A DNA stretch of 64,000 bases, from contig NZ_BONC01000025.1 in assembly GCF_016862515.1 (NCBI RefSeq), forward strand, positions 1 to 64,000, in the 5' to 3' direction. The position numbers and the translations under genes were made by a program. Positions 58,752 to 64,000 of this stretch are shown here, one piece after another; the first letter of the stretch is position 1, and each line of letters opens with the position of its first letter. The notes beneath the pieces were generated by a model. That model ran no database searches. It had not been told where the DNA came from and worked only from the letters and a program-made list of their open reading frames with translations. The DNA comes from Asanoa iriomotensis. Its GTDB lineage: Bacteria; Actinomycetota; Actinomycetes; Mycobacteriales; Micromonosporaceae.

Positions 58752-58903
58752 GCACCTCCGAATCACGAGCCCGCCGGAAGACCATCCGGTCGGCCGAGCA
58801 GGGCGCCACCGCGAAACCCTGGGACGGCTGCGGCGGGCGACAGCACCGGACACGCGCCAGCGCCGGCGCGCCCCGCTTGAACCCCGTGTGGCGTCGGGGC
58901 GGG

Positions 58904-59488
58904 TCAGTCTGGGGCGGCGGCGACGTGGAGGGGGCCCGGGGACGGGCGGCCGTCCAGGGCTGTCGGGTCGATGCTCCAGCGGCCCGCCAGGCGGGCCACG
59001 TCGTCTTCGCCGACCAGGAGTTCGTCGGTGTCCGGGGCCGATTCTGGGATGCCCAGGGAGCGCTCCGCCTCGTCGGGGTCGCCGCGCCATTCGGTGACCT
59101 TGCCGGTTTCGCCGACGAAGTCGAAGGCGCGGACCAGGACCCCGTCGACCGCGCGGACCCAGCGGTGTTGTTCGCCGACCCGGTGGGTGGAGAAGAACTG
59201 GACCTCCGTGGCCAGGGCCACCGACAGCGCCACGGCTTCGACCGTGCTCGGGATCGTGAACAGGCGGCGGCCGGCGACCAGGATCCAACTGCCGTCGCGG
59301 GCGCCCGGCAGCGGCGGTGTGACCGCCAATCGGTCGTCGGTCAGGTGCGCCAGGTCGACGCCCTCGCGCCACGGCGCTGGGCCCAGGTCGCGCAGGCCCA
59401 ACGTGTCGACGACCGCGCGCGGGTCGCTGCCGCGGATCGCCAGCCATGCCTGTTTATGGCCGAACCCGACCATCGTCTCCGCTGTCAC
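58904..59488 (-). CDS. hypothetical protein
   Basis: A 194-aa soluble protein beginning MTAETMVGFGHKQAWLAIR, with a mixed alpha/beta character: WILVAGRRLF, EVQFFSTHRVGEQHRWVRA and FVGETGKVTEWRGDPDEAERSLG. Its family is unknown to me. It is overlapped by 4 nt (ATGA) with the MmcQ/YjbR gene upstream and probably co-transcribed with it. Confidence 0.7.
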   Translation of the reverse strand: MTAETMVGFGHKQAWLAIRGSDPRAVVDTLGLRDLGPAPWREGVDLAHLTDDRLAVTPPLPGARDGSWILVAGRRLFTIPSTVEAVALSVALATEVQFFSTHRVGEQHRWVRAVDGVLVRAFDFVGETGKVTEWRGDPDEAERSLGIPESAPDTDELLVGEDDVARLAGRWSIDPTALDGRPSPGPLHVAAAPD

Positions 59489-59853
59489 CCGTTGGACGTT
59501 AGCTCGCCCAACGGGCTCTCTAGGAACTCACGCGCGACCCGTTTGGGGACGCACATCCGCCACGCGTCGAGGACCAGCTCGCGCATCTCGACCTCGTCGA
59601 TGGCCGCCAGGCGGACCCGGACCCAGTTGTAGCGCTCGTCGGAGGGCTCCGGCATCAGGAACTTGTCGGGCTCGGCGGCGACCAGGGCCGCCCGCTCTTC
59701 TTTGGGAAAGCCGAAGCCCATCACGGTCTCGTCGCGCGAGAACGCCACGAACACGATCTGGCCGACCCGGAACTTCACCCGGTCGCGGACCAGTGCTTCG
59801 TAGGCCCGCGGCAAAAGCCGCACCAGCCCGCGGACGTCATCGATGGTGACCAT
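59485..59853 (-). CDS. MmcQ/YjbR-family protein
   Basis: A 122-aa protein of the CyaY-like MmcQ/YjbR family, with DDVRGLVRLLPRAYEALV, FVAFSRDETVMGFGFPKEERAALVAAEPDKF and RYNWVRVRLAAID. The family is thought to bind DNA non-specifically. Its ATG lies 9 nt from the stop of the prepilin peptidase gene (also minus), so all four minus-strand genes here may share one transcript. Confidence 0.8.
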   Translation of the reverse strand: MVTIDDVRGLVRLLPRAYEALVRDRVKFRVGQIVFVAFSRDETVMGFGFPKEERAALVAAEPDKFLMPEPSDERYNWVRVRLAAIDEVEMRELVLDAWRMCVPKRVAREFLESPLGELTSNG

Positions 59854-59862
59854 AGGAACACG

Positions 59863-60597
59863 CTACGACCGAGGTCCGACAAGAATCAGCGCCAGCAGCG
59901 TCCCGGCCACCAGGAACGGGCCGAACGGCAGGTGGCTCGTCCAGCGCACCCGGCCGGCCACCAGGAGCGCGATGCTGACGAGCGCCGACGCCAGCAGCCC
60001 GGCCAGCAGCCCCGCCAGCACCGCAGCCCAGCCGAACCAGCCGAGCAGTGCCGCACAGCTCAGGGCCAGCTTGGCGTCGCCGAGCCCGAACCCGCGCCGG
60101 CCGAGCAGCACCGTGGTCGCCGCGAAGAACAGCGCCACCGCCGCACCCGCCAGCGCCGCGCGCCACCATCGGTCGAACTCGCCGGAGAACACGGCAGGCA
60201 CCAGGAGCAGCAGGACCACGCCGCCCGCGGCGGGCAGCGTCAACCGGTCCGGCAGGCGGTGCACGGCCAGATCGACCAGCACCAGGGGCACGGCGAACGC
60301 CGCCCACCACAGATAGGCCGCCAGCACCGACCCCGGCACCGCGAACACCCCCACCGCGAGGGCAACCAGCGCGAGCACCTCCACCGAGAAGGCCCACGGC
60401 CCGAGCCGTGACCCGCACCCGCCACACCGCCCCGACGGCCCGGCCAGACCGATCGAAGCGGCGCAAGAGGGGCACGCGCGAAGCCACGGCGACCCAGGCG
60501 GCACCGCGTGCCGCACCGCGAGCCACCGCAACACCGGCGCGACGAACACGGCAGGTAGCCAGGACGGTGCCGTCCGTACCCGTTCCCACGTAGTCAT
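59863..60597 (-). CDS. prepilin peptidase (A24 type, CpaA/TadV-like)
   Basis: A 244-aa membrane protease for Tad/Flp prepilins. The two active-site aspartates are in LVDLAVHRLPDRLTLP (near 108) and GLGDAKLALS (near 170), with six to eight helices. The N-terminal cysteine pairs in CPSCAASIGLAGPSGRCGGCG form the zinc-type site also found in PilD. It belongs with the Tad genes at 61099 onward, though it is on the opposite strand. Confidence 0.85.
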   Translation of the reverse strand: MTTWERVRTAPSWLPAVFVAPVLRWLAVRHAVPPGSPWLRACPSCAASIGLAGPSGRCGGCGSRLGPWAFSVEVLALVALAVGVFAVPGSVLAAYLWWAAFAVPLVLVDLAVHRLPDRLTLPAAGGVVLLLLVPAVFSGEFDRWWRAALAGAAVALFFAATTVLLGRRGFGLGDAKLALSCAALLGWFGWAAVLAGLLAGLLASALVSIALLVAGRVRWTSHLPFGPFLVAGTLLALILVGPRS

Positions 60598-60857
60598 GCC
60601 AACCGCCCGGTCGTCACGGAGAGTGATGCCATGATCGCAATTGTCGATCTCTCCAGCCGCCGGTCATCCACACCCAAGCAAGCAGAAGCGGTGGACAACG
60701 CCGACGCGCCAATGCCCGAACTTCCGATCCACGAATCGGACACAAACCGACGGTCTCGCGCATATCGAAGTTTGAATCGCACACGCTGTCCGTCGTCGGA
60801 TAAGAAGCGCGGGTTGCGTTCACCCGAGTGCCGCAGCCAGCCGAAAAACGCCGCCAT
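60594..60857 (-). CDS. small protein upstream of prepilin peptidase
   Basis: An 87-aa protein starting MAAFFGWLRHSGERNPRFLSDD, basic, ending TTGRLA, with a hydrophilic middle and no membrane helix. GGAAAGGATC precedes ATG 60857. The stop overlaps the prepilin peptidase start in ATGA (60594-60597), so the two are translated together. The function is unknown. Confidence 0.6.
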   Translation of the reverse strand: MAAFFGWLRHSGERNPRFLSDDGQRVRFKLRYARDRRFVSDSWIGSSGIGASALSTASACLGVDDRRLERSTIAIMASLSVTTGRLA

Positions 60858-61098
60858 CGTTGATCCTTTCCGGCCGGTCACGACCACCGCCGTGACCCTA
60901 CGTGTTATTTGAGATCGCCTCTGTTGCATCGGCGATCGTCAGCCTATGCTCGGCCCTCGGGTGTTGCACTACCCACCGCAAAGCCCACATGCGCTATCCA
61001 AGTTCATGAATAGGAAACGTGGTCGGACCGCCGTCCGACCCTTAGCTGACCACGCCCAGTTTCGCCCACGGTCCCAGGCGACGCAGGGAGGATGCACC
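60858..61098. promoter_or_regulatory. divergent promoter region of the Tad-type locus
   Basis: A 241-bp divergent gap with two inverted repeats: GATCGCC-N11-GGCGATC (60913-60937), a possible operator, and GGTCGGAC-CGCC-GTCCGACC (61021-61040), a perfect 8-bp hairpin in the leader of the lipoprotein gene. Confidence 0.55.
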
Positions 61099-61644
61099 GT
61101 GCCCGCACCACGACTGGCGAGCGCCGCCGTCGCCGTCGCGCTCGCGGCGGCGCTGGCCGCTTGCGGTTCAGAGCCGCCCTCGACGGCCACATTCGACAAT
61201 GCACCGGCGCGCTCGGCCGACCCCGATACGGCCACGGCGACAAAGTCCGCGCTCGACGCGTACGCCGGTTATCTCGCCGCCGCCCGAAAGGCCGAGGCAA
61301 TTCCCGATCCGAACTATCCGGAGCTGAAGAAATACCTCGGCGATCCGCTGCTGACCCGTGTCCGGACCACTATTCGCGACATTAAGGAGCACGGTGCGAT
61401 GCGTACCGGCAAACTCATTTCCGACCCGCGGGTAACCGCCGTGAGCTTGGATTCCGTGCCGGCGACCGTCTCGATCCAGGACTGCATCGACGCCACCGGC
61501 TACACGATGGTCGACGCTAAGACGAAGAAGCGCGTCCCCGGTCACGCGGCGGGCCGATACGTCGCGACGGCGACGGCGAGCCGCTACCCCGACGGCCGCT
61601 GGCTGATCGACTCCGGCCTCGCGCACAAGGACCAGCCGTGCTGA
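61099..61644 (+). CDS. lipoprotein of the Tad locus
   Basis: A 181-aa lipoprotein from GTG 61099, with GGGAGG upstream. The signal peptide ends in LAACG (lipobox Cys near residue 24). The mature part (residues about 45-181) includes helical SALDAYAGYLAAARKAEAIP and a beta-rich C-terminus (YVATATASRYPDGRWLIDSGL), similar to other actinomycete lipoproteins in Tad loci. The stop overlaps the next start. Confidence 0.8.
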   Translation: MPAPRLASAAVAVALAAALAACGSEPPSTATFDNAPARSADPDTATATKSALDAYAGYLAAARKAEAIPDPNYPELKKYLGDPLLTRVRTTIRDIKEHGAMRTGKLISDPRVTAVSLDSVPATVSIQDCIDATGYTMVDAKTKKRVPGHAAGRYVATATASRYPDGRWLIDSGLAHKDQPC

Positions 61645-62552
61645 CCCGGCGCCGGTTGACCCGGTTCGGCGTGTTCGCCGCGAGCATCGCGGTCGTGCTG
61701 GTCGGCGCCGTCGCCGCGCTGGCCGACGACGGCGGCGCCGAATGCCCGCCCACCCAGACCACCTGCGAGGGCTGGGGCGAAGGCGGCGGCAACACCGGTG
61801 GCGGCGGTGGCAACACCGGCGGAGGTGGCGGCAACGGCGGCGGTGGCGGCAGCCCGTGCCTGCGCAACGGCGAGCAGGTCCCCTGCTACGACGACCTGCT
61901 CGGCTGGTTCAACTCCAGCGACAGCTGCTACTACCGGGTCACCGAGCCACAGCCGGCGGGCGTGCCCGAGGGCATGACCTCGTACACCCGAAGCTGCGGC
62001 GCGGGCGCACTGGCCGGCGGTGAGCCGGTCCTGCTGGAGAACCCGCCGCCCGGCTTCGCAGCGCCACCCGACCCGGCCGAGCTGGCCGCCCGGGCCCTGG
62101 CCCAGCTCGACCTGCTCCCACCCGAGGTCGGCATCGCGCCGGACCCCGCCGTCGGGCCCGGCCTGGTCGGCCTGCCCATCTGGCTCTGGGTGCCGGCCGA
62201 CGGCAACCCCGGCGACAACGTCAGCACCTGGGGTCCGCTGACGGCCAGCGAGTCCGAGCGCGGCGTCACCGTCAACCTCACCGCCACCGTGGGCAAGATC
62301 GTCTGGGATATGGGCAACGACGAGACGGTGACCTGCACCAACCCGGGCACGCCGTACGTGCGGCAGGGCGGCAAGTCGCCCACCTGCGGATTCGACGGCT
62401 ATCGGGCGGCCGGCACGTTCAGCGTCCAAGCGACCACGACGTGGTCCGTGACCTGGGACGCCGGTGGCGAGACGGGCACGATCGACGGCGTCACCCGCGA
62501 GAGCGAGCCCGCGCAGATCCAGATCGACGAGCTCCAGGTGGTGACCAAGTGA
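61638..62552 (+). CDS. secreted protein with Gly/Asn-rich linker
   Basis: A 304-aa exported protein from GTG 61638. Signal helix at about 12-30; then a low-complexity Gly/Asn/Thr stretch (about 51-72) with repeated GGGNTGGGGG pieces, and a Cys-containing domain (CPPTQTTC, CYDDLL, CYYRV) with a beta-rich C-terminal part (about 180-304). The flexible linker suggests a surface or pilus-associated protein. It is coupled to the lipoprotein (7-nt overlap) and to the SAF gene (GTGA overlap). Confidence 0.8.
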   Translation: MLTRRRLTRFGVFAASIAVVLVGAVAALADDGGAECPPTQTTCEGWGEGGGNTGGGGGNTGGGGGNGGGGGSPCLRNGEQVPCYDDLLGWFNSSDSCYYRVTEPQPAGVPEGMTSYTRSCGAGALAGGEPVLLENPPPGFAAPPDPAELAARALAQLDLLPPEVGIAPDPAVGPGLVGLPIWLWVPADGNPGDNVSTWGPLTASESERGVTVNLTATVGKIVWDMGNDETVTCTNPGTPYVRQGGKSPTCGFDGYRAAGTFSVQATTTWSVTWDAGGETGTIDGVTRESEPAQIQIDELQVVTK

Positions 62553-63199
62553 CCGCGACGCCGACCCGCAACAACGCTGCCGTCCCGGTGCCCGCGCCGG
62601 TGGCACCGCCCAAGGTGATCCGCCAGCGCCGGATGCGCCCAGGCCTGCTCGGCCTCGCCGTGTTGCTGATCGCGCTGGGCGGCCTCGGCGCCGCGTTCGC
62701 CATCACCTCGGTGAAGGCGACGGGCTCCTACCTCGCCGTCGGGCGTCAGGTGCCGCAGGGCACCGTGCTGACCGCCGACGACCTGGTGACCGTGCAGGTG
62801 GCTGGGGGCGCCGGGCTGGCGCCCGTGCCGGCCAGCCAACAGGCCCAGGTCGTCGGCAAGCGCGCCGCCGTCTCGCTCGTGCCCGGCTCGCTGCTGACCA
62901 TGGCGCAGCTCACCGACAAGCCGCTGCTCGCCGCAGGCCAGCAGCAGGTGGCGCTCGGCCTGCGGGCCAACCAGGTGCCCGCCCGGCGGCTGCTGCCCGG
63001 CGACAAGGTGGTCCTGGTCGGCACCCCGGAGAAGGGCGCGCCGCCGTCGGTCACCCGCTACGACGCCACGGTCATCGACATGACCCTGGACCGCAGCAAC
63101 GCGACGGTCTACCTGGCGCTTCGAAGCGCTGACGTCGCGGCCGTCGTGTTGCTGGCGGACGCCGACCGGATCGCCGTCGTGCTCACCCCCGGCGCGTGA
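62549..63199 (+). CDS. cpaB: SAF-domain protein, CpaB/RcpC-like
   Basis: A 216-aa protein with one N-terminal membrane helix (about 32-55, LLGLAVLLIALGGLGAAFAI), then a SAF domain (about 60-130) containing GRQVPQGTVLTADDLVTVQVAGG, typical of CpaB/RcpC, the inner-membrane Tad assembly component. The GTG overlaps the previous stop (GTGA). The C-terminal part resembles the RcpC secretin-associated region. Confidence 0.85.
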   Translation: MTATPTRNNAAVPVPAPVAPPKVIRQRRMRPGLLGLAVLLIALGGLGAAFAITSVKATGSYLAVGRQVPQGTVLTADDLVTVQVAGGAGLAPVPASQQAQVVGKRAAVSLVPGSLLTMAQLTDKPLLAAGQQQVALGLRANQVPARRLLPGDKVVLVGTPEKGAPPSVTRYDATVIDMTLDRSNATVYLALRSADVAAVVLLADADRIAVVLTPGA

Positions 63200-63202
63200 C
63201 CA

Positions 63203-63997
63203 GTGGCGATCATCGCGCTGGTCTCTGGCAAGGGCGCTCCGGGTGTCACCACCACCGCCCTGGCCTGCACGCTCACCTGGCACCGCCGGCTCGTGCTGGC
63301 CGAGTGCGACCCGGCCGGCGGCTCCGTCCTGGCCGGGTACCTCGGCGGCGCGCTGGAAGGCCGCCGCGGGCTCGGGGAGGTGGCCGTCGCCGAACTGCGC
63401 GACGGCAACCTGGAGGCGCATTTCTGGTCGCAGCTCGTCGACCTCGACGCGCCCAAGCGCGAGCGGCTGCTGCTGCCGGGCATCGTCGACGCCGCGCAGG
63501 CCGGCAGCGTGACGCCCTTCTGGCAACGGTTCGCCGACTTCTTCAGCTCGCTCGAACGCGGCCAGCCACCGTTCGACGTGCTGGTCGACTGTGGACGCGT
63601 CCAGGTCGGCAACCCGCCGTGGCCGCTGTTGCGGGCCGCGGCGACCGTGCTGGTGGTCACCGGCGCGCGGTTGGCCGACCTGTCGGCGACCCGCGGCGCG
63701 GTCAAGGCGATCGAACGTGACTTCACCGACAACCGCGTCCCGCCCGGCAACCTGCGCCTGCTGGTGATCGGCGACGGCCACCCCAAGTCGGAGATCAGCA
63801 AGGCGATGGGGCTGCCGGTCATCGGCCACCTGCCGCACGACCCGCGTACCGCCGAAGTGCTCACCCACGGCGGCACCGTGCGTGCCAACCGACCGTTGAT
63901 GCGCGCGGCCGGCGCGCTCGAAGTGCCCGTGCACAGCCTGCTCGAGCGCCGCCGGGCCCGGTTGAGCTGGCCGACGGAGGTGGGCAATGCGGTTTGA
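63203..63997 (+). CDS. cpaE: ParA/MinD-type ATPase, CpaE/TadZ-like
   Basis: A 264-aa ATPase. The deviant Walker A is VSGKGAPGVTTTALA (residues 8-22), and the Walker B-like strand is FDVLVDCGRV near 128. TadZ/CpaE proteins localise the Tad pilus machinery. The normal receiver-like N-terminal domain is absent, so this is a short form. GTG 63203 follows 3 nt after the SAF gene. Confidence 0.85.
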   Translation: MAIIALVSGKGAPGVTTTALACTLTWHRRLVLAECDPAGGSVLAGYLGGALEGRRGLGEVAVAELRDGNLEAHFWSQLVDLDAPKRERLLLPGIVDAAQAGSVTPFWQRFADFFSSLERGQPPFDVLVDCGRVQVGNPPWPLLRAAATVLVVTGARLADLSATRGAVKAIERDFTDNRVPPGNLRLLVIGDGHPKSEISKAMGLPVIGHLPHDPRTAEVLTHGGTVRANRPLMRAAGALEVPVHSLLERRRARLSWPTEVGNAV

Positions 63998-64000
63998 GCC
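63987..64000 (+). CDS. start of next gene, probable cpaF/tadA
   Basis: ATG 63987 with GGAGG 6 nt upstream opens a frame (MRFEP) that runs off the window end and overlaps the previous stop by 11 nt. The expected product at this position in a Tad locus is the CpaF/TadA secretion ATPase, which is inference from gene order only. Confidence 0.5.

Overview
The window looks like chromosomal DNA of a high-GC filamentous actinomycete. The gene content (Tad pilus locus, LtrA, many XRE, GntR and TetR regulators, DUF397, DUF1152, DUF574-type methyltransferase) fits a Micromonosporaceae-like organism; the family assignment is inference, not a database result. Two parts are clear: positions 1 to about 15,435 are the right-hand part of an integrated mobile element, and about 15,436 to 64,000 is ordinary chromosome.

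Element, 1-15.4 kb. Most genes lie on the minus strand. They include a replication-relaxation protein (887-1798), a DUF2637/SpdB-like membrane protein (14023-14913), a HutC-type GntR regulator (12031-12774) with inverted-repeat operators, and a DUF1152 gene divergent from it. A train of small overlapping genes (11728 down to 8169) includes two XRE proteins, a DUF397 protein and a membrane-anchored protein with a GntR-like winged helix. Downstream sits a tight three-gene operon: radical SAM/SPASM protein, GHMP sugar kinase, phosphomannomutase (7996 down to 4655). A plus-strand AT-richer cassette (2922-4347) encodes a Tat-exported cysteine-rich peptide, an unknown 147-aa protein and a MauE-like membrane protein. 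No integrase, replication initiator or FtsK/TraB is in view, so the rest of the element must lie to the left. Its right end falls inside a SAM-dependent methyltransferase gene, whose 3' part is left at 15436-15918.

Chromosome, 15.9-34 kb. TetR with a divergent FAD monooxygenase, a SEC-C protein, a secreted PstS-like protein with Ig-like domains, a membrane GGDEF plus HD-GYP protein, DUF1203, an alpha/beta hydrolase, cobalamin-dependent methionine synthase, a MarR-ABC exporter operon, a STAS anti-sigma antagonist, LapA-like protein, Ohr, beta-carbonic anhydrase, an F420-type oxidoreductase and a GNAT acetyltransferase.

Chromosome, 34-54 kb. An XRE regulator translationally coupled to a glycosyltransferase-like protein, with a cluster of TTCAGC/GCTGAA repeats upstream; a PIG-L deacetylase; and two paralogous secreted beta-helix proteins (37276-39036 and 50791-53466) that share LacI/CebR-type boxes and a leader sequence. 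Between them are an MFS exporter with TetR, LtrA, a two-component system divergent from an ABC exporter, YchJ, a broken DUF402 gene, and an FAD monooxygenase whose 3' end is repeated about four times in decaying tandem copies.

Chromosome, 54-64 kb. Epoxide hydrolase, a zinc-lid adenylate kinase followed by an aldehyde dehydrogenase, small hypothetical genes, and the start of a Tad/Flp pilus locus (prepilin peptidase on minus; lipoprotein, secreted protein, CpaB-like and CpaE-like genes on plus, running off the right end into a probable cpaF).
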